64,000 bases of DNA from Pseudomonas fragi (GCF_900105835.1 NZ_LT629783.1:248001-312000), one strand, 5' to 3'; positions 28,416-37,384 are shown, numbered from the stretch's first letter. Notes: a model not told the origin generated them from the letters alone. Translations and numbers: made by a program.

Positions 28416-31357
28416 CAGGCGGCTCCTTCTTTGTTGGCAGGCGCGGGTTGCAGGGCGGGCAGAGGGGCAAGCTGATTGCTCGGGCGATGGGCGCGTACCG
28501 ACTGGTGCGCCAGCGCCGTCAGGATCAGCAGGGTTGCCCCGACCACCACGGCATACACGCCAATATCGAAGAACAGGGCGCTGGCCACATGGATATCGCC
28601 CAGCAGCGGCAGGCTGAAGTGCACTGTATGGGTGGTCAGGAATGGATAACCCAGCGGGATCGAACCCAGCCCGGTCAGGGTTGCGCACAGCAGCCCGGTA
28701 CCCATCCAGCGCAGCGGTCGCAGGCTCATCTGCGCTTCGACCCACTGCGTGCCGGCCACCATGTACTGCAGGATAAACGCCACACTCATCACCAGACCCG
28801 CGACGAAACCGCCGCCGGGCTGGTTGTGCCCGCGCATGAACAGGTACATGGACACCACGAAGGCGATCGGCAGCAACAGGCGCACCAGCACCGCCGGCAC
28901 CATCATAAAGCCCAGTGCGGTGTCGCTGGCGCTGCGCGGGTTGACCAGATCGGTCATCACGTCCTTGGCCAGCAGGCGCTGCTGGGCAGGCAACTGCATG
29001 CTCTCTTTCGAAGGGCGGAAGCGGCGCAGCAGGGCAAATACAGTCAGGGCCACGGCGGCCAGTACGGTGATTTCCCCCAGGGTGTCGAAGCCACGGAAGT
29101 CCACCAGCATCACATTCACCACATTGCTGCCACCGCCTTCAGGCAAGGCCCGGCTGAGGTAGAACGAGGAGATGTCGTTGGGGGTCTGGCGGGTCAGCAT
29201 CGCGTAGGACAGCAACGCCATGCCGCCACCCACTGCCGTGGACAGCAGCAAGTCGCGCAAACGACGGACCTGGGCCTTGCGCAAGGTGCCCGGCAGTGGC
29301 GAGACTTCCTCGATACGCCGTGGCAGCCAGCGCAGGCCCAGCAAGATCAGCACCGTGGTCACCACCTCCACCACCAGCTGGGTCAGGGCCAGATCAGGCG
29401 CCGAGAACCATACAAAGGTCACGCAGGTCATCAGGCCGCAGACGCTGACCATGGTCAGGGCTGCCAGACGGTGATACTTGGCTTGCCAGGCGGCGCCCAG
29501 GGCGCAGGCAATCGCGATCAGCCACAGGGTGATAAACACGATCGAGCCGGGGATTTTCGGCCGATCGCCCCAGCCCAGCCCGCTGTACAGCATCGGGATC
29601 AGCCCGGCGATCACGGCGACCAGAATCAACAAAAACAGCTGGGTTTGCAGGCGCTGAGTGCTGATGCGGCGTTCCAGGCGCCGCGCGCCGCGCATGATCA
29701 CCACCAGGCTGCGTTCGAAGAAGCGTTTGCCATTGAAGTACTGGATCAACGGCGGCAGCGGGAAACGGTCGAGCTTGAGCTGCTTGCGCAACAGCACATA
29801 CAGCAGGATACCGCCGGACATGGCGATCAAACTCATGATCATCGGCGCATTCAGGCCGTGCCAGATGGCCAGGCTGTACTCGGGCAGCTCGCCGCCTACC
29901 ACTGGCTGCGCCGCTGCGGCAAGCAGCGGGCCGACGGTTTGCGCCGGGAAAATCCCCACCGTCAGGCACGTCAGTACCAGCAGTTCAACCGGTGCACGCA
30001 TCCAGCGTGGTGGCTCGTGAGGGGTATGGGGCAAGTTGGTCGCGGGCGGGCCGAAGAACACATCCACCGTAAAGCGCAGGGCATAAGCCACGCTGAAGGT
30101 ACCGGCGATGGTCGCAATCACCGGCAGGGCGATTTCGACCCAGGCGGTTGAATTGATAAATACGGTTTCGGCAAAGAACATCTCTTTGGACAGGAACCCG
30201 TTGAGCAGCGGCACCCCGGCCATCGAGGCACTGGCGACCATTGCCAGCGTCGCGGTGTATGGCATGAGCTTGAACAGGCCGCTGAGCTTGCGGATATCTC
30301 GCGTGCCGGTCTCGTGGTCGATGATCCCGGCCGCCATAAACAGCGAAGCCTTTAAGGTGGCGTGGTTAAGAATGTGGAACACTGCAGCCACAGCGGCCAG
30401 CGGGCTGTTGAGGCCCAGCAGCAGGGTAATCAGGCCCAGATGGCTGATGGTCGAGTAGGCCAGCAAGCCTTTAAGGTCATTTTGAAACATTGCGCAATAC
30501 GCGCCCAGCACCAGGGTGCAGGCACCGGCGCCGCTGACAATCCAGAACCACTCCTCGCTGCCTGACAGCGAAGGCCACAGGCGGGCGAGCAGAAACACCC
30601 CGGCCTTGACCATCGTTGCCGAGTGTAGATAAGCCGAGACGGGGGTTGGCGCCGCCATGGCGTGGGGTAACCAGAAATGAAACGGGAACTGCGCGCTTTT
30701 GCTCAGGGCGCCGATCAGGATCAGCGGCAGCAGGATCGGATACAGGCTGTGGGCGCGGATCTTGTCGCCGGCAGCCAGCACTGCATCCAGATCATAGCTG
30801 CCGACAACATGGCCGAGCAGCATGACCCCCGCCAGCAGGCACAGCCCCCCGGCACCCGTGACCATCAGCGCCATATAAGCGCCGCGGCGGGCATCCGAGC
30901 GGTGGTGCCAATAACCAATCAGCAAGAATGAGAAGAGGCTGGTCAGCTCCCAGAAAAATACGATCTGGATCAAATTACCTGACAACACCAGGCCCAGCAT
31001 GGCCCCCATAAACGCCAGGAAAAACGCAAAAAAGCGCGGCACCGGGTCCTCGGGTGACATGTAATAACGGGCGTACAGCGACACCAGCGTGCCGATGCCC
31101 AGCACCAGCATCGAGAACAACCAGGCGAACCCGTCCAGACGCAGGACAAAATTCAGGCCGAGACTGGGCAGCCACATGAACTCTTCACGAATAACGCCAC
31201 CGTGGGCGATCTGTGGGTAGAGCAGGGCTACTTGTACAGTGCCGATCAATGCAATCAGACCGGCCAACAGTGATTCACTGTTACGTGCGTTATGCGGCAA
31301 AACAGCCGCCAGACAGCTGCCGACAAAGGGCAGAAGCAGTAGAACTATCAGGGACAT
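28415..31357 (-). CDS. shaA: Na+/H+ (Mrp-type) antiporter fused subunits A and B
   Basis: A 980-residue protein. Residues 1-800 are MrpA, a NuoL-like part with helix motifs (FFWELTSLFSFLLIGYWHH with the conserved Glu; LSKSAQFPFHFWLPHAMAAP with the functional Lys) plus its extra C-terminal helices. Residues about 820-960 are an MrpB domain (FMRGHNQPGGGFVAGLV). Fusion of A and B, with six genes rather than seven, is the known Pseudomonas sha / rhizobial pha arrangement. It is the first gene of the operon; its promoter must lie in 31358-31535. Confidence 0.94.
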   Translation of the reverse strand: MSLIVLLLLPFVGSCLAAVLPHNARNSESLLAGLIALIGTVQVALLYPQIAHGGVIREEFMWLPSLGLNFVLRLDGFAWLFSMLVLGIGTLVSLYARYYMSPEDPVPRFFAFFLAFMGAMLGLVLSGNLIQIVFFWELTSLFSFLLIGYWHHRSDARRGAYMALMVTGAGGLCLLAGVMLLGHVVGSYDLDAVLAAGDKIRAHSLYPILLPLILIGALSKSAQFPFHFWLPHAMAAPTPVSAYLHSATMVKAGVFLLARLWPSLSGSEEWFWIVSGAGACTLVLGAYCAMFQNDLKGLLAYSTISHLGLITLLLGLNSPLAAVAAVFHILNHATLKASLFMAAGIIDHETGTRDIRKLSGLFKLMPYTATLAMVASASMAGVPLLNGFLSKEMFFAETVFINSTAWVEIALPVIATIAGTFSVAYALRFTVDVFFGPPATNLPHTPHEPPRWMRAPVELLVLTCLTVGIFPAQTVGPLLAAAAQPVVGGELPEYSLAIWHGLNAPMIMSLIAMSGGILLYVLLRKQLKLDRFPLPPLIQYFNGKRFFERSLVVIMRGARRLERRISTQRLQTQLFLLILVAVIAGLIPMLYSGLGWGDRPKIPGSIVFITLWLIAIACALGAAWQAKYHRLAALTMVSVCGLMTCVTFVWFSAPDLALTQLVVEVVTTVLILLGLRWLPRRIEEVSPLPGTLRKAQVRRLRDLLLSTAVGGGMALLSYAMLTRQTPNDISSFYLSRALPEGGGSNVVNVMLVDFRGFDTLGEITVLAAVALTVFALLRRFRPSKESMQLPAQQRLLAKDVMTDLVNPRSASDTALGFMMVPAVLVRLLLPIAFVVSMYLFMRGHNQPGGGFVAGLVMSVAFILQYMVAGTQWVEAQMSLRPLRWMGTGLLCATLTGLGSIPLGYPFLTTHTVHFSLPLLGDIHVASALFFDIGVYAVVVGATLLILTALAHQSVRAHRPSNQLAPLPALQPAPANKEGAA

Positions 31358-31446
31358 AGGCTTCTAATCTGCAGGAGTTTGTAAGCGATCATACGGGGCG
31401 AGCTGCAGATCACCAACAGCAAACCTGTGGCTGAATCCTACAAAGA

Positions 31447-31464
31447 CTGTCAGTAACCTGTCAG
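31447..31464 (+). promoter_or_regulatory. Tandem CTGTCAG direct repeat upstream of the sha operon
   Basis: CTGTCAG-TAAC-CTGTCAG has the 11-base period of a Pho box. It points away from shaA (a minus-strand gene starting at 31357), and no plus-strand gene follows for 1 kb. It is recorded as a site, with PhoB control doubtful. Confidence 0.3.
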
Positions 31465-31535
31465 GTTTCCTACAGTTCTATCCCTGTATAAACGCTTCTG
31501 AGTGAAAATTCTTACCGCATCTCAGGCTTGCCGCT

Positions 31536-32465
31536 TTAATCGCAGGCTTGATCGCCTGGCTTGTCTTCAAGCGCCTCGGGCTTTTTACCCTTTGTTTTTA
31601 ACTCACTGACGATCACCGCTGCAACAATCAATACCGCGCCAAGCAAGGCAATGGCTGGCAAGCGCTCACCCGCCAGGCGCCCGGCAATGCCTGCCCACAC
31701 AGGCTCACCGGCATAAATAAGAGTGGCGCGGGTGGGTGAAACGCTTTTCTGTGCCCAATTCATCGCCACCTGAATCACCGCACTGGCGGCACCAAGGCCT
31801 ACAGCACTGGCTAACAATAGCCACGAAAAGTCAGGAATGGCCTCTTGTGTAGGAATAATCATGAAAAAGGCCAGAATTGACGCCGTACTGAGTTGCACCA
31901 CCGTGACGCGGCGTACGTCGACTTTGCCTGCATAGGCACTGATCAGAATGATCTCGGCAGCTATGGCAATGGCGCTGATCAGCGTGGCGATCTCCCCCGG
32001 GCTGAAATCCAGAGATGCACCGCCGGGGCCGGACAGCAGCATAAGGCCAGTAAAGGCCAGCATGATCCCCAGGCTCGGCATCAACCCGGGCCTGCGCCCC
32101 AGCACCAGCCATTGCAGCAGCGGAACGAAAGGGACGTAGAGCGCGGTAATAAAGGCAGACTGGCTGCTTGGGATAGTTTGCAGGCCAATGGTCTGCAAGC
32201 CATAGCCGAGCATGATCGAAACACCGATAAACATGCCGGCCTTGAGTTCGAACAGGGTGATACCGGCCAGGCTGCGAATTGAAAACGCGGCGACGATTAT
32301 GGCGGCCGCAGCAAAGCGCAGCCCTACAAAAAACATCGGCCCACTTGCCGTCAAGGCATGCTGCACCAATAGAAAGGTGATGCCCCAGACCATGGTGATC
32401 AGGATCAGCACACACTCCGCTTTACTGAAACGGGAAGTCAATGACAGCAATCCGGGAATTTTCAA
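31536..32465 (-). CDS. EamA/DMT family transporter
   Basis: A 10-helix drug/metabolite exporter made of two EamA repeats (first VWGITFLLVQHALTASGPMFFVGLRF; second beginning near GEIATLISAIAIAAEIILI). The open frame reaches a GTG at 32543, but that would leave no promoter space before the divergent regulator. The TTG at 32465 gives a 309-residue protein starting MKIPGLLS and a normal length, so it is preferred, though not certain. The divergent XRE-cupin regulator is probably its controller, a common pairing for amino-acid or metabolite exporters. The short C-terminus is Lys/Glu-rich. Confidence 0.8.
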   Translation of the reverse strand: MKIPGLLSLTSRFSKAECVLILITMVWGITFLLVQHALTASGPMFFVGLRFAAAAIIVAAFSIRSLAGITLFELKAGMFIGVSIMLGYGLQTIGLQTIPSSQSAFITALYVPFVPLLQWLVLGRRPGLMPSLGIMLAFTGLMLLSGPGGASLDFSPGEIATLISAIAIAAEIILISAYAGKVDVRRVTVVQLSTASILAFFMIIPTQEAIPDFSWLLLASAVGLGAASAVIQVAMNWAQKSVSPTRATLIYAGEPVWAGIAGRLAGERLPAIALLGAVLIVAAVIVSELKTKGKKPEALEDKPGDQACD

Positions 32466-32558
32466 TGGCGTTGCAACCTTGCGTGTTACGGGAATGGAGA
32501 CGCACAATGCGCCAAAGCTGGGCAGTATACTGCGCAGCCCCACAAGGTGAGCAATATA

Positions 32559-33122
32559 GTGCCCAAAGAAAATTCACAACGCGCATCGGTTTTGCAGCAT
32601 GTAAGCCAAAACGTGCGCCGCCTCAGGCTGCTCGCGCATCTGAGCCAGAGCGCGCTGGCAGAACTGTCCGGTGTGAGCCGCCGGATGCTGGTGGCTATAG
32701 AAGCGGGCGAAAAGAACGTCAGCCTGAGCACCCTGGACCGTGTGGCAGAGGCGTTGAACGTTGCCTTTAGCGACCTGATCCAGGCCCCGGGCTCGCCGGA
32801 CCCGAGCCGCATCAACGAAGTGGCCTGGACAGGCACCCATGCGGGGAGCAAAGCAGTACTGCTGTCCAAGGCCACGGCCAGCCGCGAAGTTGAACTGTGG
32901 GAATGGACCTTGGAGCCGGGCGAGGAATACCACTCACAAGCGGATGCTGAAGGCTGGAGTGAACAGCTGTATGTGTTTGAGGGTTGCCTGACCCTGGAGA
33001 TGGACGAACAGGTGCTGCACATAGCCGCGGGCGAGTTCCACATGTACGCCAGCAACCGCCCCCATGCCTACCGTAATGATGGTGACGGGATACTGCGCTT
33101 TGTGCGCAACGTCGTGATCTGA
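32559..33122 (+). CDS. XRE family regulator with C-terminal cupin sensor
   Basis: A 187-residue regulator. The N-terminal HTH (residues about 12-65: LRLLAHLSQSALAELSGVSRRMLVAIEAG) is followed by a cupin_2 barrel (about 105-180: EWTLEPGEEYHSQADAEGW, VFEGCLTLEMDEQVLHIAAGE). The GTG at 32559 has AAGGTGAG 7 bases upstream and is preferred; a GTG four codons earlier (32547) has no ribosome site. It diverges from the EamA exporter. Cupins of this class bind small ligands or a metal; the ligand is unknown. Confidence 0.88.
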   Translation: MPKENSQRASVLQHVSQNVRRLRLLAHLSQSALAELSGVSRRMLVAIEAGEKNVSLSTLDRVAEALNVAFSDLIQAPGSPDPSRINEVAWTGTHAGSKAVLLSKATASREVELWEWTLEPGEEYHSQADAEGWSEQLYVFEGCLTLEMDEQVLHIAAGEFHMYASNRPHAYRNDGDGILRFVRNVVI

Positions 33123-33168
33123 AAACGGGTGGTATGAAAATAACTAAAAATTATTAGAATTCAGGGGG

Positions 33169-33197
33169 TTGCCAGCTTCCAGCTTCTAGTACATAAT
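33169..33197 (+). promoter_or_regulatory. sigma70 promoter upstream of tRNA-Cys
   Basis: TTGCCA (33169-33174) and CATAAT (33192-33197) have 17 bases between them and a GCGCGCC discriminator follows. The tRNA starts about 110 bases after the expected transcription start, so the leader is unusually long for a tRNA gene. Confidence 0.6.
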
Positions 33198-33315
33198 GCG
33201 CGCCATCAGCCCGGGGCAACAACCTGAAGTGCTGAAGAATCAAATGCTTGTAGCGATTAGATCGCAGTAACAAACTCTTGTTTTTGATGTTTCCAACGAA
33301 ATTTCAAGCACAATT

Positions 33316-33389
33316 GGCCGAATAGCAAAATGGTTATGCAGCGGATTGCAAATCCGCCCACGCCGGTTCGATTCCGGCTTCGGCCTCCA
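33316..33389 (+). tRNA. tRNA-Cys (anticodon GCA)
   Basis: A 74-nt tRNA with acceptor stem GGCCGAA/TTCGGCC, D-arm TAGCAAAATGGTTATGCA, anticodon arm GCGGATTGCAAATCCGC containing GCA, GTTCGATTC T-loop and encoded CCA. A decayed copy of its 3' part and of the following terminator lies at 36835-36920. Confidence 0.97.
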
Positions 33390-33399
33390 CCTTCGAAAG

Positions 33400-33430
33400 C
33401 CCCGCAGACTCACGTCTGCGGGGTTTTTTT
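33400..33430 (+). terminator. Rho-independent terminator of tRNA-Cys
   Basis: CCCCGCAGAC-TCAC-GTCTGCGGGG followed by seven T residues; a perfect 10-bp stem 11 bases after the tRNA. Confidence 0.93.
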
Positions 33431-33469
33431 ATGACTGCGGAAAAGGGGGGATGTATTCCGCAAAATGAA

Positions 33470-33511
33470 GCTGCGGGCTGCGGGCTGCGGGCTGCGGGCT
33501 GCGGGCTGTCG
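33470..33511. repeat. Heptanucleotide tandem repeat (GCTGCGG)n
   Basis: Five exact GCTGCGG units from 33470 to 33504, followed by a variant GCTGTCG and another GCTG. The unit is 7 bases, so it is not a coding repeat. It lies just inside the accessory patch after tRNA-Cys. Confidence 0.85.
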
Positions 33512-33611
33512 GCTGGTGTACAAGGTCATTGATGAGCGAATCATTGTGTCGGTGAATACCGTCGGCAAACAAGAACACAGCGCCGTTTACAATCAGGCCA
33601 AAAAGCGTTGA

Positions 33612-33950
33612 ATTGCTCCGGGAAAGAGCGGCCAGCCCGTCATTTTTCTGCGGATTAAAGAAAAGCTGTAAGCAGCATGGCAGCGGCTGGCTGGGGTCCA
33701 TATCGAGAACCGGCCTTGGCTTGCATGCGCTGAACGCTACGACCGGCCACATACGTTTCACTACATGGACCCGCTGTATTGGCAGGTGGCGGGGGTATGG
33801 TGTCGTATCGGGTTCGAGAATGAGGAGCGAATGGCGGAGTTTATGCGCGGGTGTCAGGGGAGGGTAATGGTTAGCATCAATGACCAGACGGAGATTCGTC
33901 GGGTTTTTGGTGGGTTTCATTTTGAGCGCCAGGATTCAGGTGTCGAATGA
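33612..33950 (+). pseudogene. D12-class (Dam-like) DNA adenine methyltransferase fragment
   Basis: One reading frame gives a protein-like stretch broken by TAA at 33669-33671. After the stop come LAGVHIENRPWLACAERYDR, then FHYMDPLYW, then FENEERMAEFMRGCQGRVMV and SINDQTEIRRVFGGFHFE. This is the C-terminal half of phage-type D12 adenine methylases, where the catalytic DPPY box is followed by Trp. Here the box reads DPLY, the N-terminal half is missing and there is an internal stop, so the gene is dead. It points to a former phage or island next to tRNA-Cys. Confidence 0.7.
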
Positions 33951-34004
33951 TCCAGCGCGCCTATACAGTAAACGCCCCAAAACAGTCGACTTGGGCAGCG
34001 TGGC

Positions 34005-34334
34005 TCAACTTAAAAATCCTATCGCTCCCAGAGCCTCAATCAAACGCAACAAGGCTGGTTTTTCGGCGGGTTTCTCGCCGATGCAACACACGTCCGGGTC
34101 GCCGAGAGAGCACCAAACCGACACAGGGTCGCCTACCTTCAGCCCGTATGAGGCTTTACGCAGAGTTGCGCTTGACCAAGCGTCAACGGTTTCGTTGAGA
34201 GACTTGTGAAAGCGCTTTCCATTGACGCTATAACTGAAGCACATGAACTGCGCTCCAATCCACGGCCCCTCACTCCCGACAAAGGTTACGTAGCCTTGTA
34301 CCACTTGCCCCACAGGTACATCGCCAGCGCTCAT
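34005..34334 (-). CDS. Hypothetical protein, possibly DUF3592-like
   Basis: A 109-residue protein without a signal peptide or clear membrane helix. The ATG at 34334 has AGGAG 7 bases upstream, which supports real translation. Features such as VVQGYVTFVGSE near the N-terminus, a beta-rich FSYSVNGKRF segment and LKVGDPVSVWCSLGDPDVCC toward the C-terminus resemble the beta-sandwich DUF3592 layout (extracytoplasmic in most homologues), but this is a weak match by eye. It is 44 bases downstream of the PfpI-like gene on the same strand. The role is unknown. Confidence 0.55.
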   Translation of the reverse strand: MSAGDVPVGQVVQGYVTFVGSEGPWIGAQFMCFSYSVNGKRFHKSLNETVDAWSSATLRKASYGLKVGDPVSVWCSLGDPDVCCIGEKPAEKPALLRLIEALGAIGFLS

Positions 34335-34378
34335 CAATTATCTCCTGAGAATGTGCCCGACATACCCGGACGATGCGA

Positions 34379-34945
34379 TCACCCATGTTCCGCTGCCAAC
34401 ATTGCCCTGAACTGAGAAATGCTCTCTGAAGATAGCCCGGCACCTTCAAACACTGCGCAGGTGAAGCTAACGGGAGCGGTGCCTGGAGCAGTAATGATGT
34501 GATCTGCCATCACCGCTGTTGAGCTGCTTCGGTAAAGCATGCTGCCTTTATAACTGTCGGCATTCTGTAAGAAGTCAGCGCTGTTCGAGGTATGAGGAAC
34601 CGTGTCTAGAAGCCCGGCCCTCGCAAGTGCCAGTGTTCCTCCACAGATACCGGCAACAGTTGCTCCACTTGAACGACTGGCATGAAGAAAGTCGCGAATA
34701 TCCGGGGCTTCAGCACTTTCCCAGACCACTCCTCCAATGACGACGACAACGTCCGGTTTCCAGTCCAGACATTGTTGCAAGCTGTTATCGACCGTTACAG
34801 TCAATCCACCCTGCGAACGAAACTGCCCCGTAGCAGGAGCGAAAAACCTGACGTCGATCCCGTAAAACGGGGACGCCGTACCAGCAATGAAAGCATATTC
34901 CCAGTCCGCAAAACCGGGTGTCAGTATCAAGCCCACGCGTGCCAT
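34379..34945 (-). CDS. DJ-1/PfpI family protein
   Basis: A 188-residue class I glutamine-amidotransferase-like protein. The nucleophile is Cys101 in the elbow motif AGICGGTLAL, and Glu16 (ADWEYAFI) is in the position that activates it in DJ-1. Pairing of these residues suggests an intact active site for a glyoxalase/deglycase, isonitrile-hydratase-like or protease-like activity; the exact reaction is unknown. It is followed by the hypothetical gene at 34005. The expected His of PfpI proteases after Cys is not seen, which argues against protease function. Confidence 0.85.
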   Translation of the reverse strand: MARVGLILTPGFADWEYAFIAGTASPFYGIDVRFFAPATGQFRSQGGLTVTVDNSLQQCLDWKPDVVVVIGGVVWESAEAPDIRDFLHASRSSGATVAGICGGTLALARAGLLDTVPHTSNSADFLQNADSYKGSMLYRSSSTAVMADHIITAPGTAPVSFTCAVFEGAGLSSESISQFRAMLAAEHG

Positions 34946-35312
34946 CAGTCAGAATCCTCCATGAAAGCCGACAACATATGACGACAACAAACAGACATCA
35001 AGGGCTGCTTAGGGGCGGTTAGCGACGACCTGACTCCGACCGTCGCTCCACATGGAGGGGCAGTTCAGTGAGGATCTGCCACTGTTCGCCGTCAAACGAA
35101 TGAATGTGGCAGCTGTACGCAGGTTGACGGACCGGGCATGCAGGTCCCCGGCAGATTCAAAGGTCCCCCACGCACAAACGCCATAACACGGATATACGGA
35201 CGCAAAGTAGAGGTGTCTGCTTTATCCTGGATGCCCTTTAAGGGACAGCGTGCCGTGTCGAATCCCGAGGGCTTGAAGTGAATTTGACTCCTGAGCGCCT
35301 GGTCACGATAGC

Positions 35313-35495
35313 GATGACCAATCGGGTACCTGCATTGGCCTGGACCCTGGCACGGGTGAGGTATATGCGCCTTACGGATTGGATGATGTTGCACTGGGGT
35401 ATCTGCGGCCCAACAGCAAAAATCTTCAGCCTGACTTGTTCCATCAAAAGGCTACAAGCTATCAATCACGCTGGCCGTGGTTGCGGATCGTTTAG
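35313..35495 (+). pseudogene. Nucleotidyltransferase-family C-terminal remnant
   Basis: This plus-strand frame has no start codon and reads VYAPYGLDDVALGYLRPNSK, then PDLFHQKATSYQSRWPWLRI before TAG at 35493. It resembles the end of DUF925-type nucleotidyltransferases (APYGLDDLF, RPN, RWPWL). The upstream two thirds are not recognisable in any frame, so this is a relic. The gap 34946-35312 shows nothing else I can identify. Confidence 0.4.
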
Positions 35496-35574
35496 TCCAG
35501 TGCATATGGCTAGAGCATGAATACTGCGGATCAATGTAGACGTCTCGCTGCGCCAGGCCGTACGTAGCCATCCG

Positions 35575-36414
35575 CTACGACAGCATGATGATGGGAGTAC
35601 TTTCGAGCAACACGGGTCGTACCAGGATCTTGTAGCAGTCAGCATCGAATGCTTGCCCGGTCAGCTTGGGTGCCAGTCGGGCTTCTGCTTCGCAGGCATA
35701 GGTTCCGATATAACGCCAGCTGTCCACGACGTGGTACTCCTCGATCTCGCCGTGGCGCTCGTGCAATGCGATTGCGCCTGGATACGGCCAGTGATGCACG
35801 GCCCAGCGTTCTAGAGCACTCAACAAGCGCTGTGTATGCGCCTCATGGCTTTCTGCGCCTTTGCAGGCCCCGGCACACTTGCCGATTTGAGCCCTGAAGC
35901 AGCTACGTCCGGTTGATTTATCAAGACCCAGCAGCGTGTGGCAGAGCCGGTGCTCGTCCGCCATCAGCATCAGGGCCTCGGTGGCCATGCGCCGGTTACG
36001 GAACAACCCGTACAACTGCGGCCCTTCGCAGATCGCGGTGGTGTCGATGATCTCCAGCACCCCGTCGCGAATTCGTAGTGAGCACAGACGTTGCTGGCGC
36101 CGAAGCCGCTTGTTCTTCAACGGCTGCAGTTCTTTGATCAATCGGGACTCCAGCAGGAGGGCGCCGATTTCTCCAGCGGTTTGCCGGTACTCGATCCGTT
36201 GCGCCTGGCGCAGCATCCGGGCTTCTTCCGGTGAGCGCAGGTGAGAAAGCAGTCGGCTGCGGATATCGATGCTTTTACCGATGTAGAGCGGGATCGAGTC
36301 GCCCTCAGCGTAGAAGAAATACACCCCGGGTGCTCGCGGAGCGGCCTCGACCTGAGCGCGCAGGTGCGCCGGGTATTCATACACTAGGTCGGGGCGGGCT
36401 GTGGGGGCGGGCAT
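35575..36414 (-). CDS. cho: Excinuclease Cho (UvrC-like endonuclease)
   Basis: A 279-residue UvrC homologue that makes the 3' incision in UvrAB-dependent nucleotide excision repair. The GIY-YIG domain is at residues about 28-105, with APGVYFFYAEGDSIPLYIGK, catalytic Arg in SIDIRSRLLSH and Glu in LLLESRLIKEL. The C-terminal part has the Cho-type cysteine cluster (GRSCFRAQIGKCAGACKG). The length matches E. coli Cho (about 295) and excludes full UvrC. It is monocistronic inside an accessory patch. In E. coli, cho is SOS-induced; no clear LexA box is seen here. Confidence 0.9.
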   Translation of the reverse strand: MPAPTARPDLVYEYPAHLRAQVEAAPRAPGVYFFYAEGDSIPLYIGKSIDIRSRLLSHLRSPEEARMLRQAQRIEYRQTAGEIGALLLESRLIKELQPLKNKRLRRQQRLCSLRIRDGVLEIIDTTAICEGPQLYGLFRNRRMATEALMLMADEHRLCHTLLGLDKSTGRSCFRAQIGKCAGACKGAESHEAHTQRLLSALERWAVHHWPYPGAIALHERHGEIEEYHVVDSWRYIGTYACEAEARLAPKLTGQAFDADCYKILVRPVLLESTPIIMLS

Positions 36415-36677
36415 GCGGGTGCCTTCGTGGTTGATCTGGGGATATAGAGAATGAGCACTTCCAATTTCAACCCGGACACTTTATCAAATGGGCAGCGCTG
36501 ACATAGGTCCGTACTATTCGAGGTACTGGTTGCTATCCATTGCTCGATACCCGTGGCTGACCCGTATGGCAGTTAAACCGGGTTATAACTTCCTAGACAT
36601 GGCTCGAGGCGGATAATTCCAATGGCAACAATCAACTTCGATATCTAGAAGGGTTAGACGGTTGAACTGAGTCAATC

Positions 36678-36704
36678 CTTTTAGGCCGCCCGGTGCCTAA
36701 AAAG
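36678..36704. terminator. Possible bidirectional terminator hairpin
   Basis: CTTTTAGGC (36678-36686) pairs with GCCTAAAA(A)G (36695-36704) around CGCCCGGT. It lies 264 bases upstream of the cho start in a stretch without genes, so it may be a relic. Confidence 0.35.
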
Positions 36705-36834
36705 CGTTTGCGCATTCAAAAATTCGGATGGCTCTAAATCAGGTATTCCAGCCTGCCTGTAAAACCTGAGTGCGGCTTCGCAGCTATGGTAACCATATGA
36801 AAGGCAATGGCTTTTTTGCCATAAATTACGAGAT

Positions 36835-36920
36835 TGCCCACGCCGGTCCGATTTCGCCTCCGAAAGCTGCGCAGATTATGGTCTACGGAGTATTTTAATG
36901 CCTGCGAAAAAGTGGCGATA
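36835..36920 (+). repeat. Decayed direct repeat of the tRNA-Cys 3' end and terminator
   Basis: GCCCACGCCGGTCCGATTT..CGCCTCC..GAAAGCTGCGCAGAT, then TTTTAATGCCTGCGAAAAAG, aligns with 33356-33445 (tRNA-Cys T-arm, acceptor end, terminator and the bases after it). Similarity runs past the tRNA, as in a segmental duplication or an old integration scar. Gaps remove several T-arm and acceptor bases, so no functional tRNA is possible. The rest of 36415-37384 shows no gene I can support. Confidence 0.65.
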
Positions 36921-37384
36921 AGCCCCGCATATTTGGGAGGTGTTACGCGTATTGGCTTTAGTCAGTGAGACAACTTCGCCGCCCCGTCGATACACCCTGC
37001 GCGTACTTTCCTCCTTGGAGTGCCCCTACAGTTGACGGGGATGTTCCAGCACAATCTACGGGGTGCTTCAGGCCGACTATCCCTGAATTGAAATTGTCGA
37101 ATAGTTGCTGCCAGCTCACTCCTCAGGGGGGGAGCAAAACAACGACGGCGATTCACCTCTGTTCCCATCGAAGCGTCAGTGACCAGGTTGATGGATGTCA
37201 CAGAGGCGCAACTGTCTGAGGGGGAGGGTGAGCACGTTCTGCTGTTTGGCAGTCCAAGCATAGGCTGAAGATGTCTAGGGTGTCAGGGGCCGTCCAGCCC
37301 CGAACTGCATCTCAATGGCTGACATCTTTGATGCCGCCATGAATCAAAAGTGGCCGCGCCAACATGAAACTTGATTCATTCCAG

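Noticed and set aside
33429..33920. A 163-codon minus-strand ORF over the methylase relic
   Set aside because: It spans the heptanucleotide array and a low-complexity tail and lacks family features; the plus-strand methylase text explains the region better.
36962..37261. A 99-codon minus-strand ORF between cho and the tailspike-like gene
   Set aside because: Cys/Arg/Pro-rich composition, no ribosome site and no family resemblance.
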